Positions 1 through 11,843 of a DNA stretch of 64,000 bases are shown one piece after another. Every line of letters begins with the position of its first letter. The stretch's first letter is position 1. Below the pieces are notes generated by a model, which made no database searches, was not told where the DNA came from, and saw nothing but the letters and a program-made list of their open reading frames with translations. This DNA is from Myotis daubentonii. Taxonomy: Eukaryota; Chordata; Mammalia; Chiroptera; Vespertilionidae. Both the position numbers and the translations under genes were made by a program. The stretch spans positions 106,728,671 to 106,792,670 of the forward strand of contig NC_081844.1 of NCBI RefSeq assembly GCF_963259705.1, read 5' to 3'.

Positions 1-814
1 TGGGGGGAAGGTGGCCTTGACCCTGAGGAGCTGAGACAGACGTACCCATTGCACCTTCTCAAGCCCATCACCCTGCTTCCTGCACACCTGCGGGCGCATC
101 AGCGCCAGCTTTCCATTCAGCTGCTGGACTTGGGCTGAACAGTCTTGCAAGTCAGGGAGTGACAGCTGCCCCCCCATCTCCTCTCGGCGAGGATTGGCCC
201 ATTCAGCTCCTGAGGAGGGCACTTGGCAATAACTTGAGTTACAGAACGTGCACTCTTTTCCCCAAAGGACACCACTTCTGGGTGTCAGTCCAAGGGACTG
301 TCTGCACGTGTCCGTTGCTGGGACGTGAGGGAGTCCTTGGTACTTTGGAGACACGGGCATGGGGGAGGCGGGGGGAGGACGCGGGGGCGGGCCTGTGTGG
401 AGGAGCAGCCCCGCTGGATGCATTATTAGCAACAATTTTAAAACGAACGAAGGAAGGGAAGCGGACCGGGCACAGGCAGCTGGAGAGGCCTGTGTGTGTT
501 CCCGGCACCGTGGCCGGCAGCAGGAGGCCCTCAGTCCCGGTTGGTCACTGACGCCAAGTCCACGCGGAAGGCCACGCTGCCTGGGGAGCGCGGAGCTCAG
601 CTGCAGGTTGGGGGAGTGGCGGGTGGGGCAGCTGGAAAGGGCAGGGGGAGAGGTGCCCCCACACATGGCCGCAGCGCCTCCTGGTGGGTGGGGTCCCTGG
701 CAGAGCAGAGCGTGTGGGAAGAGGAGGCTCTGGTGGGCCGCTGGGCCGCAGGGGTGCCCAGGGCAGAGGGTGAACAGGGCCCAGCAGAGGAGTGTGGAGG
801 CACAGAGAGAGCAC

Positions 815-836
815 GGGGGGGGGGGGGGGGGGGGGG
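815..836. repeat. poly(G) tract, 22 G
   Basis: Uninterrupted run of 22 G as printed. It is one of six C or G homopolymers of at least 19 bases in the window. The exact length is uncertain in any assembly. Confidence 0.9.
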
Positions 837-2866
837 CTGGGCGCAGGGGCCCAGGAGGCAAGTGGAAAGGAGGGGAGGGTCCTGGTGCCAGAGGCCAGGG
901 AGGCCCAGGAGCCCGGGTCTGAGACCTGGGGTGCCCTGCCCGGTGGTTTCAGGAGGGGGAGGGCAGAGGCGGCCGTGGGCGTGGACCATCCATCAGGAGG
1001 TTCGGCCGAGATGGCAGAGCGGCTGCGAGAGGGGCTGCGAGAAAGGAGGCTTACGTTTTGCAAAGCAACAACAAGGGGTTTCCTGGGGAAGACAGCATGG
1101 CAGTTCCTCAAAAACTGGAACATAGAATGACCCGCGCTCCGGCAGCTGCCTCCTGGGAACACCCCCAAAGGGACTGACAGCGGGCACGCACTGCGCGGAC
1201 GCAGCCCGGCCAGAAAAGAAGGCAAACATCTCCCTTCTGGAAAATGGATTTGCAGGAAGGTGAGCTTTTAGGGACAATATTTACATCCATCTTTCAGTCC
1301 CGCAGCTCATGTTACTCAGCGTCACCCTGACTTCAAACACTTCTGTCCGGGGGGGCACAGGCGTGGCCGCCGCCCCCTCAGGATCAGGCATGGGTGTGAA
1401 ATCCAGGGCCTCCAAGGAATGTGGTGGCAACGGCCTGAGTTTTAACCATTTTCTAAACCGAAAACCTGGAAAGCAAAGAGCAGGTCACATTCGCAACCCA
1501 GAACTTGTCAGCCCGCCAACCACAGTATATCCAGTGCCTCTGACCTGGAGATCCCACGCCCAGGCTGCTGTTTGTCCCCGTGTTTCGCAGTCATGTAACT
1601 GGTACAACAGGCGTGAGCCAGGTTCCTCCCTCCAGGAGCTTCCCTGCTTTCCCTGGGGACTGGTGGTCTAGCGGAGGACACAGGAGGTGGCTCGGTGTGT
1701 TAGGGTTGGGCTTTGCAATAGTTTGCGTCCTCAGCCAGGTGGCGGGTGCGTTGCTCTCTGTGCCGAGCTGTCCCCGGAAGACGGGTGTGCTTCTCCCGAC
1801 AGGCAGGTGTGCCTGAGACACTGACCCCATCCGGGGCATTCTGCAGACCTGGGCTGGGAGCCAGCTTTAGGGGGCCCAGGTGAGAGGCGGGGCCTGATGG
1901 TGGCCCTACAGGACCCCACAGGCCTCAGGAGCTGTGAGCCTCCGTGCCAGGCCCTGCCACCTACCGCCAGCCACAGGAGCCACCCGCAGAGTGTCCACGG
2001 GGCTGGGGCTGGTGTCCTAGGTGCTCAGAAGCTGCAGGGAATGGCGGTGGGGGCGGGGGTGGGGGGTGGGGAGGTGCCCCCGCAGGCCCAGCGCCCGGCT
2101 GCTGGCTTGAGTCTCCATCTTCATACAGACACTTGTGCCTGGGTGCTGATGTGTCCCCGTTAGGGACAGCCGTGTCACCTGCAGGCACCCCCCCGGCCAT
2201 GCCCACGGGCTGTACACGTTACAGCTTCCCCATGGTTTTCCAATACTCGATGTGAAGGAATGTGACTGGATCCCGTGCCTCAGGAGTGCCTACGTTATAA
2301 TGGCTAAAAAAAGGAAAGCGAGGTTCTGAAAATGTGGTTTGGACCACTGTAAATTTTCTGAGGTGGCAAATCAGAATTTTCGAAACCTGTGTTTTGCGCC
2401 ACTTCCTTGCGCTGTGACAGCGCAATTTCCTGGCAACAGTGACAGAAATGGGAGCAGTCATCATGAAAGCGGGGATCACAGGCGGCCGGAGGCCTGCAGC
2501 TGTTGCCAGTCGTGGGAGGAAACCCTCACTCAGACTCCTGGAAAGATTTCATTCAAATTCCCCGCCCAGCGTGCTCCTCCTCTCTGTGACTTACCTGGTC
2601 ATCAGCGTTCTATAGCGGGAGGTGCGGGGGCTGTCTACGCGGCCCAGGGCGACACGCCCACCCTCTCGTGTTCATGGCTGTGGGCCGACGAAACATCACC
2701 ATTTGGGTAAAGCTTTATGCCGCTCGCTCGGGGGAGCGGGGGTTGGGGGGGGGGGGCGGACCCAGGCTGGTCTGATGATCTGGAGGCTGGGGGCAGGGGG
2801 CAGGGGTCCTGGTCACCTGGAGCCTCCAGGGCTGAGCCAGCAGGGAAGGAACAAGTGATGAGTGAC

Positions 2867-2916
2867 GGAGGGAGGGAGGGAGGGAGGGAGGGAGGGAGGG
2901 AGGGAGGGAGGGGGGA
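2867..2916. repeat. (GGGA)n microsatellite
   Basis: About 11 tandem GGGA units followed by a short G run. Confidence 0.9.
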
Positions 2917-3689
2917 GCTCTGTCTCCAGAGATCAAGGGTCCTTTTCCTCTGGTCATCACTGTCCACCAGGAAAAGGTCTGGCTGCAGCTCGTCACTGAA
3001 ATGAGAAGCAGCTCTGCTTCCGGACGGCCCCCCCCCCCGCCGCCCCCCGCCCCGCCCTTGGGTCCCATGGTCATCGGTCATCTCTTCCGTTGGGGTCCAG
3101 AGGGCACTGACGGCAGGAGTGCACTCTTCCTGCCTCTCCTCTCGCCCTCCTGGCAGCGCCCAGGGTGCTTCAGCCAGAGGGCCTCTAGGTGCGGCCTCCC
3201 CCTCGCTCAGGGCCACCGCAGGCTTCAAAGGCGCCTTTCAAGGGAGCAGACGGCTCAGCTGGCCCCGCAGGGAACAGTGATGAATCTGGGCGGGAAGCTG
3301 ATTCTGTGCAGGGCCGCTCCGTCCACCGCTGTGCAGCCCAGCCGGGCGGGGCTCAGGGGAAGGAGGCAGATGGCTGCATCCACAGGCCAGAGTCCGGGTG
3401 CCGGGTGGGTGTCTGCATTTCCCTGGGCAGCCCTGCGCCTTTGGGAGAATAACTCCAGATGCTGCCTGTCTTGATGGCGCCCTTGGTAGTTAGGAAAGAG
3501 TGGCTCTCCGGGTGTCACGTGTCCTCAGGCCCAGGCTGGCCCGGGGGCGGCACCTGGTGTGAGAGGATCCTGCCTGCTGCCGAAAGCTCGGGTGGCCGGA
3601 GAGCTGGAGAGCTGGAGCGCAGGCGCGGACAGCGATGGAGAGCTTGGATGTGCATGCCAGTGGGTTTGGACCTTATCCTGTGCTTGAGG

Positions 3690-4262
3690 GAGGGCCAGGT
3701 GTTGTGGGTCAAATGAGGTGCACCCCAAACCCTGGCCTGAGAGCATCTGGTGTCCTGCCTGGTGGGTGTAATTGGCTGTGCTGGTTTAGGAACATGGCCA
3801 CAGACTCGTGGCACTTCTTGTCGCCTGGAAGAGGGTCTATGTCTGTCCGGAGGCCCATGTCCTTCCTCCTGGAAGTCGGAGGCTCGGGATCCTCTGGCCG
3901 AGTGCTGCAGCGCGGGGGATTCTGTGCGAGCCCCAGGTTAGCTGGTCCAGAGCCCTTGTCCTTGGAGACCTGAGCTGCTATATAAGTTCAATTACTCGGA
4001 GGCTGCCATGCTGTGAGGAAGCCCAAGCCACACAGAGGAGCCGATGGAGATGCTTGGGTTGCCAGATCCAGCTGAGGCACCCGATGAGTAAAGAAGGCTC
4101 CAGAGGATTCCAGCTCCCAGCTGGGGCCCCGGACGGACATCATGGAGCTGAGAGAATCACCCACACCCTGCCTTCTCTGAATGCCCTTCCCACAGCAGCA
4201 TTAGATGGCTGTTTTACGCCACAGGGTTTGAGGTGGCTTGTTACATAGCAGTAAGTAGATGA
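3690..4262 (+). mobile_element. MaLR-type LTR (MLT1-like)
   Basis: The right half (about 3970-4262) carries the usual MLT1 order: a TATA-like 'tatataag', 'gccatgctgtgaggaagcc', a 'ccagctgaggc' block, and a terminal stretch about a heart-of-LTR 'gctgttttacgcca...ggtttgaggtggcttgttacatagcagtaa' pattern split over about 40 bp. The left boundary is uncertain because the 5' half is diverged. It is an old mammalian-wide element with no internal region. Confidence 0.6.
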
Positions 4263-4789
4263 GTGGAACGTTCCCAATCGTCTGAGTAAGCCGGGATCTT
4301 ATCCCCAGATGCTTTCACGTGGGCGAGGCATGCAGTAAACGTGTGAGAACGGGCTGGTGAGGGACCTGGGCGAACATGCTGTCCTTGCAAATGGAACACC
4401 CACGTGATGGCCCTGGGTGAGCCCTTAGATGTAAATATGAATGAAGGGTTTTGGGGACACCCCAGACTCCAACCAACATCATCTGGGGCAATCTCAGGGA
4501 GGCCCAGCATCTACTGTGTTGTGCCCATCAAGAGAGGCCACCCCGTGGTCATGCCAGGCAGGAGGATGGGGGAGGGGCCCCCGAGGCCCCCCTCATAGTA
4601 CCTCCAGCTCTGTCCATCAGGGCACGGTGGGTCCTGCCCTCCCTGCCTCTAGGTCCTGTCTCACCCATGGACGTTTCTCCATGACGGTGGTGCCCTGGTC
4701 CTGCCACCTCTGGCCTCCAGGCCTCCAGAGTGTCCCCAGGACCTGGCACAGTATCTGCACATAGTAGTTGCTCATTAAGTATTTTGGGT

Positions 4790-5432
4790 CATGAGTAGGT
4801 GTCTTAAGACCGCAGGACATTGTTGTCGCACGGTTCTGGAGGCTGGGAGTGCGAAGTCAAGGCTTCAGCAGGGCCGTGCTCCCTCCGATGGCTCTGGGAG
4901 GGTCCTTCTGGCCTCTTCTAGCTCCTGGGGGTGGCAGGCGCTCTTTGGCATTTCTTGGCTTGTGGCTGCACCGCTCCAGCCTTTCACTGCATCATCATGG
5001 CCGTCCTCTCGCTCTGTGTGTCCACAGTGTCCCGTTTCTCCTTTTCATAAGGACACTGGTCATAGTGGATGAGGGAGGGCTCGCCCTCATGGCCTCATCT
5101 TTTTTTTTTTTTTTAAATATATTTTATTGATTTGATTTTTTTTTACAGAGAGGAAAGAAGAGGGATAGAGAGTTAGAAACATCGATGAGAGAGAAACATC
5201 GATCAGCTGCCTCCTGCACACCGCCTACTGGGATGTACCCGCAACCAAGGTACATGCCCTTGACCGGAATCGAACCTGGGACCCTTGAGTCCGCAGGCCG
5301 ATGCTCTATCCACTGAGCCAAACTGGTTAGGGCTCATGGCCTCATCTTAACGAGTCATGGCAGCAACGGCCCTGTTTCCAAATAAGGTTACATGCGAAGG
5401 TCCGGGGGTCAGGGCCTCACATATCTTTATGG
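4790..5432. mobile_element. Old LTR-like repeat split by a Ves SINE
   Basis: The phrases 'ggttctggaggctgggagt', 'ataaggacactggtcatag' and 'gccctcatggcctcatctt', followed after the SINE by 'tgtttccaaataaggt' and 'gggggtcagggcctcacata', belong to a common ancient mammalian LTR-type interspersed repeat. I cannot name its subfamily from memory with certainty. The same repeat continues after the hAT element at 5646 ('ggggacacagtgaaaccc'). It therefore holds two younger insertions. Confidence 0.5.
5102..5332 (-). mobile_element. Ves SINE (tRNA-derived), minus strand
   Basis: Read on the minus strand it starts GCCCTAACCAGTTTGGCTCA and carries Pol III A-box and B-box sequence (GGTTCGATTCCGGTCAAGG region), then the body and an A-rich tail (T-run at 5101-5115 on the plus strand). 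It is flanked by a perfect 16-bp target duplication, ctcatggcctcatctt, at 5086-5101 and 5333-5348. This family marks yangochiropteran, especially vespertilionid, bats. Confidence 0.93.
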
Positions 5433-5645
5433 CAGTGGTTCTCAACCTTTTGGCCCTTTAAATACAGTTCCTCATGTTGTGACCCCAACCATAAAATTAT
5501 TTCCGTTGCTACCTCATTACTGTAATGTTGCTACCGTTATGAATCGTAATATAAATATCTGATATGCAGGATGGTCTTAGATGACCCCTGTGAAAGGGTC
5601 ATTCGTCTGCCAAAGGGGTCGCGACCCACAGGTTGAGAACCGCTG
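5433..5645 (+). mobile_element. SPIN-type hAT non-autonomous element
   Basis: Begins CAGTGGTTCTCAACC and ends with the inverted copy GGTTGAGAACCGCTG. It is flanked by a perfect 8-bp duplication, ctttatgg, at 5425-5432 and 5646-5653, the hallmark of hAT insertion. The interior 'gttcctcatgttgtgacc' and 'ggggtcgcgacccacagg' match the SPIN family as I recall it, a hAT group spread horizontally among tetrapods and present in vespertilionid bats. At 213 bp it is an internally deleted MITE with no transposase. Confidence 0.88.
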
Positions 5646-5887
5646 CTTTATGGGGACACAGTGAAACCCATAAAATCCAGGGCAACTTGGGTGACATAAG
5701 TCCACCCCTGAAATAAGAATCTGCTCCCAGGATGCTCCAGACCTTTGAGCCACAAAATGAGGGTGAGAACCAAGGCGGGGTTCACCAGGTTACCAGCGGA
5801 GCACCCACCCTCCTCCACCCAGGGAGCCCAATACATCAGCTACACCAGCAGCTTGCTTCCCCAACTAGAGGTGCTCCCCTCCCCTTT

Positions 5888-5912
5888 TTTTAAAGGTTAC
5901 TCAGTGTATATT

Positions 5913-5951
<39 letters not shown>

Positions 5952-6153
5952 TTATATTTTATTGATTCAGAGAGAGGAAGGGAGAGGGAGAGAGAAACAT
6001 CAGTGATGGGAGAGAATCATTGACCGGCTGCTTCCTGCACGTCTCACGCTGGGGATCGAGCCTGCAACCTGGACGTGTGCCTTGACTGGGACTCGAACCG
6101 TGACCTCCTGGTTCATAGGTCAACACTCAACCACTGAGCCACACCGGCCGGGC
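5888..6153 (-). mobile_element. Ves SINE with (TTTA)n tail, minus strand
   Basis: On the minus strand it begins GCCCGGCCGGTGTGGCTCAG and contains 'ggttgag...acctatgaaccaggaggtcacggttcg' split by the usual spacer, which marks the second Ves subfamily in this window. Its A-rich tail has expanded to a (TTTA)n microsatellite at about 5910-5957. The flanks share an imperfect 'gtgctccc' motif that may be the remnant duplication. Confidence 0.88.
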
Positions 6154-7689
6154 AGTGCTCCTCCCTTTTATTGTCTTTCTGCCTGTCTCCTCATACGGCA
6201 GCGCTCACTTCCACATGTCATTGCTTTATTCACTGTGAGCCCAGGAGGGGCAGGCTCCTGTGTATCAGACACTGGTCCCAGTAAACTCCTCTCCCGGCCT
6301 CCAGCACAGCGTCCGGAGCATTGACTGAGCGCGTGCACGGTGACTCGGAGGGAAGGACTGTCTCAGGAAGCTCCCTGTGCCCGCTATGGAGGGCAGAGAC
6401 CTAGCCCAGGAGCGGCCGGGTGGGGGAGGCTGCAGCCACAGGCTATCGCATCGCATTGGCACATTGATTGGTGGAGGTTTCAACCTGAAAGCAAAATTGC
6501 CGCCTGAGCCTTTCAGGAGATAAGGCGTCTGAGTCCAGCGATAGCGGCGCCCCTGGGAGCCAGGGAGGCGCTGGGCAGGGATCAGCGCACACCCGGCCCC
6601 ACGCGCAGGCCAGCGGGTGGTAAATATAGAACAACAGGCAAGTGGGGCCCGGCCCCCTTCTCTCCAACTGCGATGGTCAGTAGGACCGAGCCGGGCTTGC
6701 TCGCCTGCCCCTTTCCAGCCGCTCTGGCCTCTGAAGACAGCCAAGGTCACCAGGGCCCCGTGACAGCAGAGCGAGTGTGCACGCCGCACACCTTCTTGCG
6801 AGAAGCAGCCGTACGGCCGGCTGTGGCCGGTGGTCAGACAGGGAACGCGATGATCTCTCTCGGTTCCCCACGTGTAGAAGCCCCATTCGGTGACTTCTCC
6901 ACTCTCTCACGACGGCCGTCCCGTCGAGGGGCGCTTCCGTATGAGCGTCACTCACGGCAGCTAGGAGCCCAGTGATGCACAGGAGCCGAGGCCCAGGGGG
7001 AGAGCGTCTGGGCCAAGGTCACGCAGCTGGGAAGCAGCGCCTGAGCCGCCCCTCCCCTCCGATGGCACCGCCTGGGATTGTCCACGAGGAGTCTCGGCTC
7101 TGGGACCTCTGACTCTGCCGTAGGCCCGTCTCCTGCTTGCGACACAGACCTGGGCCGCGGGGAAGAGAGCTGGCGTGTGAGGAGCCTGCATTGTCACGTG
7201 TTACCCTCCAACAGCACGCGTGGGCCTATGTTAGCCCCGTTTTCCAGCCAGGGAAGTCCGGGCTCCGAGAGGTTGCCCGAGGGGGCACGATGCAGAGCTG
7301 GGGTGCCACCCACGGTCCCTTCCAGATCTCCTGCGCCTTCAGGGCCTCATCTGACCCACAGGGCTTCCGGCTCCAGGACCTGCCCGTCAGGGCCCAGCAT
7401 CCTTGGAGGATGTGGCCGCTCCTCCCACAGGGCGGGGCTCCGTGCAGATGAGAGGATGCATGTGGCTGTTGGGACAGGGCGAGGGGGGCGTCCAGCCTGA
7501 CGGATGAAAGGAGTAGCTCGTGCATATCTCTGAAGGTCACGAAATATGAACCTGATGTAAAATCTCTGTCATCGGTGATGCAGCAGCAAAAGTCCCACTG
7601 ATCATATCAAACGGAGTCATAAGTTTTCTGTCAGACTATCAGTGTACATGTATACACTAAAAAATAAATGTATTTTTCATCATCATATA
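6154..7689. other. Intergenic, no gene seen; candidate regulatory block at 6440-6640
   Basis: No coding signal. The part from about 6440 to 6640 reads as non-repetitive and contains a GATA motif (ggagataagg, near 6516). The remainder is CpG-bearing unique sequence without recognisable repeats. Confidence 0.5.
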
Positions 7690-7869
7690 CTGTGTTTTTG
7701 TTGCTCGAATGAATTTTATTATTTCTTCAAGGTTCTTCACAGACTTATACCTTAAGAGATATCAAATAGGCGTAACATGTTCTCAAAAAATTAGGGTTGG
7801 CACGCAGAAGAATTTTGAGTCAGATTTTGCTGGTTTTGGCACGCACTCACAAAAGGTTGCCCAACCCTG
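7690..7869. mobile_element. Probable hAT fragment
   Basis: The right end, GGTTGCCCAACCCTG at 7855-7869, has the form of a hAT terminal inverted repeat, preceded by 'tggcacgcactcacaaaa'. A related 'agggttggcacgcag' lies at 7793-7807. I could not find a matching left terminus or an 8-bp duplication, so boundaries and family are uncertain. Confidence 0.4.
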
Positions 7870-9789
7870 GGCTAGGATAAGTATCTCTTCTCCTTAAGAG
7901 TGACGCCCTCTTCCTGGCGACCACCAGGTTGCCTCCCAACCATCAAAGAAATTGGACAGGTCCAAGGACCTTTTCTTCATCTATCAGAACGTTCTGGTTC
8001 CTACTCCCCGGCTTCTGGTTTCCCCACTGTCGTGCTCTGATGTCTGTCCTCCCCTCTGGCCACTCTCACCCCATCTATTCAGGAGGCCACATCGCCGGGG
8101 CGTCAGAAACACCTGGCGTCCCGATGCCCTCGGACAAGGTGAGGCTCTGGGGGCAGCTCGGTGCTTCTGGTGAAAGGATTAGGAACATGAAAGGAGCAGG
8201 TGTCTGGGCCTGGCTGGGGCTGGCGAGCCTCCCGCCGCTGCCCCTGCGGCTCACCCCACACTGACTCTGGACCGCAGGCCCCAGAGGCTGTGGATGAAAG
8301 AGGAAGAGGATGGGGAGGAATCCCAGCCGCTGGAGTCCAGCTCTCGCTCAGACAGCTGCGGGAAGCCGGCCCCTCATCCCACAGGGAAGCCAGCCCAGCC
8401 ACCTGGTTGCTGGGAGTCGGCACCGTTAGCTGCTCCCACTTTGAAGAGGATTCCCCGCAGGACCAAGTTCACTTCCCGAGGGACACTCAGGCGTGGGGCC
8501 GTCACTCTCAGCCAGGCCGGCCGGTGGCTCCCTCCTGGCTGCCAATGAGGCGGGGGGGAGGCTTGGTTTCTGACATAACGAGCTTTGCATGTGATGGGGA
8601 CAGGGCAACAGGGAGCAGGTGGGCCAAAGGTGGCCCCAATAGTTTTGTGTTGTCACCTTTTGGTTTTCACCTGTGGGTTTTCTTTTACCTGATGCAGCTG
8701 CGATCCCTGCGGGCCCACCAGGTGCTCAGCCCTGTGGCTGCTCCTCTAGACAACGTCCTCTCATTTACCACGTGTTTATTGAGCACCTACTGTGTGCCAG
8801 GCAGTGGTGAACCACAGAAGCAGGGAGTGACAGGAAGGGCCCTGGGCCCGCCCACCCGGGGCTGAGCTCCGTCCTGGGCCTGCCCTCACTCTCTGTCCTG
8901 CTCGCTGAGACTTTGGCCTTATCCACGAAACAAAGACTCCCACGTGTCTTCCTCCAGGCTATTGTGGGGGCTCACTGTGATGGGGCAGTGCCGCCTGAGC
9001 TGCGTAGCTGCTCAGCAAGTCCAGGCTGGGACCCCAGGGTTCCCTGAATCGGAGGGTGCAGTTTGGACGAGGGAAGAGGAGGAGACAGGCCATGCGTGAG
9101 GACAGGCAGGGCGGGCGGGGGTGGGGGGGGCCTGCAACAAGGAGCCCAACGAACTGGTGCCTGGAGTGAGCACAGGGGCTGGAGAGGTGGGTGGGGCCTC
9201 GTCATCCTGGCCAGGAGTTCTGACTCCCCCACAGCAGTGGGGACCCCTGGGGGGCCCTGTGCAGGGAGGGGACAGTGTCTGGCTTCTGGGTGTTGGTAGA
9301 TACCTCCGGCTGCCGGTGGAGAACAGACTACAGGGAAATGTACTCGTTTTCTGTTCCCACACACTCAGTGGCTTAAAACAATACATGTGTTATCTTCCGG
9401 GTCTGGAGGCCGGGGGTCCTCAGATCAAGGGGTCAGCAGGGCTGAGTCCTTCTGGGGGCTCCAGGAGACTCTGGGACCAGAGGGGCTGCCTCTGAGCACC
9501 CCGGTGGCTCCTGTGGCCCCACCCCAAACAACCCAGGATTACCTCCCCTTAACCTAACCCCACCTGCAGATGTGGGTGCGTTTTGTCATGTTTGGTTTTG
9601 CCATACAAAGTAGCAGAGTCACGTGTTCTGGGGACTCGGAGTGGAATGGTTGGGGCTGTTATTCTAACACAGGGTGCACTGCCCACCTCAGCCAGCCGCA
9701 GTGTAGGCGGGGGGCGTGCTTGAATCCAGATGGTTCCACCAGAGCCCTGGCTCCTCAAACTCTCAGCGGTTGGTTCTCAGATTGGCCCA
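7870..9789. other. Intergenic, no gene seen
   Basis: Unique sequence with scattered old repeats: an L2/MIR-like piece at about 8766-8820 ('tgtttattgagcacctactg', 'tgtgccaggca') and an LTR-like piece at about 9340-9560 ('cagtggcttaaaacaata', 'tctggaggcc'). No ORF resembles a known protein. Confidence 0.5.
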
Positions 9790-10015
9790 ACACACTCTTT
9801 TTTTAAAATATATTTTTTTATTGTTGATAGTATCGCAGATATCTTCCATTTCTCCCTCCTCCCTCCCCCTTCTCCCCCAAGGTCACACTTAACCCCCTGA
9901 GGTTCTGTCATTCCCTTCGGAACCCTTTCTCTTGTCCTCACGCCTCGATTTCCTCTCTTCAGTGAAGGGGTCCCACGCCCCCAGGTCCTCATCCGCCTGT
10001 CACCTTGGGTGTAAA
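9790..10015 (-). mobile_element. L1 3' end fragment, minus strand
   Basis: Plus-strand 'ttttttattgttgatagt' followed by a C/T-rich stretch matches the reverse complement of the bat L1 3' end seen intact at 31845-31930 and, in the other orientation, at 26140-26205. It is a truncated 3' copy. Confidence 0.6.
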
Positions 10016-10454
10016 CGGACTAATGCTTCCTCAGCTCCTAGAAACTCTGCCTCTTTTTCTTTCTTTTCTTTTTTTAAAATGTTGGGACTTAATTTTTTAA
10101 AATTGTGGTAAAATGTACCTAACATAGTATTTACCATGTTTCTGTGTCCAGGCTAGTGGCAGTAAGTGCACTCCCATTATTGCACAACCACCACGACCAT
10201 CCATCTCCAGAACTTCTCTCATCTTTCCCAACTAAAACTCTGTCCGCCCGCCCCCACCTCCCTTCAGCCCCTCGGTAAGTGCCATTCTGCTTTCTGTCTC
10301 CATGAAGTGACTCGCGAGGGATCTCGTATGAGTGGAATCATCCAGTATTTGTCTCCGTGTCTGGCTTATTTCACTTAACATAATCTTGTCAAGGTTCATC
10401 CCTATAGTAGCACATGTCAAACGTCCTTCCTTTTTAAGGCCGAGCGCTGTTTTG

Positions 10455-10455
<1 letters not shown>

Positions 10456-10493
<38 letters not shown>
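10456..10493. repeat. (GT)n microsatellite
   Basis: About 19 GT dinucleotides inside the old L1. Confidence 0.95.
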
Positions 10494-10494
<1 letters not shown>

Positions 10495-10828
10495 ACATCT
10501 TGTGTATTCCTTCATCTATCAGTGGACACGGTGGCTCCCAGCTCTTAGCCGTGGTGAATATGTTGCTGTGAACACTAGTGTGGCTGCCTGTGTGAGTCCA
10601 GCTTTTGCTTCTTTTGGGTGTAGACCCGGAAGTGGAATTGCTGGATCATATGATTAGTTCCCATCTCATTTTTTGAGGCATTGCCATCCTGTTCCCAGGG
10701 CTGCTGTGCTGTTTTGCTCTGCCACCAGCAACGCATGAAGGTCCCTGCTCCTCCACAGCATGGCCAACGCGTGTTACTTTCTGTTTGTTTTGTTTTGAAC
10801 AGCGGCCACCCTGGTTGCAGTTTGTGTG

Positions 10829-11049
10829 TTTTTAAAATTTTTTTTATTTTATTGATTTTTTACAGAGAGGAAGGGAGAGGGATAGAGAGTTAGAAATATC
10901 GATGAGAGAAACTTCGATCAGTTGCCTCCTGCACACCCCCAACTGGGGATGTGCCCACAACCCAGGAACATGCCCTTGACCGGAATCGAACCTGGGACCT
11001 TTCAGTCCACAGGCCGATGCTCTATCCACTGAGCCAAACCGGTTAGGGC
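10829..11049 (-). mobile_element. Ves SINE, minus strand
   Basis: The minus-strand head GCCCTAACCGGTTTGGCTCA, the GGATAGAGCATCGGCCTG block, a B-box region and an A-rich tail are all present. It sits within the old L1 copy. Confidence 0.92.
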
Positions 11050-11820
11050 TCCTTGTGGTTTTGATTTGCATTTCCCTAGTGATTAGCGATGTTGAGTATA
11101 TTCGTGTGCTTATTGCCTGTTGGTGTATCTTCTCTGGAGAAATGTCTGTTCAGGTCCTTGTCCACTTAAAATCCCGCGCCTTTTGTGATACTTGTTATTT
11201 TCTTTTGCAGTGAAACGGCCTTGTAGAGCTTCACTGTGCGGATGGGCTGGCGCTCCGGCTGCCTGGGCCCAGGGCCCTGACTGGGTGGCTGCCGCTCTCC
11301 CGGGGTCACGTTTGCATGATTCTCTGGCCTCCGGGGTCCAGAGCATGTGCCTGGGCGCGGCACCGCTGTGTAGAGGAGGCCTCCTGTTTAAGGCCTCAGC
11401 TCATTGGCGATGATCTTATTTTCTGAGGGCCTCTGTTCTCCTGAAAAAACCTTGGCCAGTGATCGGATAATGAATACTTAGATGAAGAGGCCTCTGCACA
11501 GTGTTGTGGATTCTTGTTTCTTTTTCCAACCACTCCTTTGAAACTGGGTCCCTGAAAGCAGGAGTCACACCCCCAAATATTCATCGGGTTTCAGCACAAG
11601 ACGATCAGCAGCGCTGCCCGAACGCCGGACCAGCCAGGTTTCCCAGAGGACAGACGGGATCAGGGTCCCCAGGGGCGGGCCTGGGAATGGTGTCCGTAGG
11701 CGTCACCCTGTGTGGCGTGACGGCCAAGTTGAAGAAACTGCGGGTGAGTATAAAACACAGCGGTCAAGACTTAGTCCGCATTCTGCTCAGAACTGTCCCA
11801 GGCACTGAGGGCCCTCGCAA

Positions 11821-11843
11821 CCCCCCCCCCCCCCCCCCCCCCC
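11821..11843. repeat. poly(C) tract, 23 C
   Basis: Uninterrupted run of 23 C as printed. Confidence 0.9.

Larger units (their letters stand above)
1..3690. other. Intergenic, 3' side of NKX2-5, no gene seen
   Basis: No ORF resembles a known protein. Open frames here are short and overlap on both strands, as expected in GC-rich non-coding DNA. The stretch holds a G homopolymer, a GGGA microsatellite, a C-rich patch near 3028-3058 and one non-repetitive, lower-GC block (about 2330-2480) that could be a conserved element. Confidence 0.6.
10060..11200 (-). mobile_element. Ancient L1 (L1M-type) 3' part, minus strand, split by a Ves SINE
   Basis: Contains reverse complements of standard L1 3' blocks: 'aattgtggtaaaatgtacc' (3' UTR), 'gagtggaatcatccagtat', 'tttcacttaacataat', 'ggtgaatatgttgctgtgaa', 'aagtggaattgctggatcat' and, after the SINE, 'gttttgatttgcatttccct'. 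It is highly diverged with no open frame, and the Ves at 10829-11049 is younger. Confidence 0.85.
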
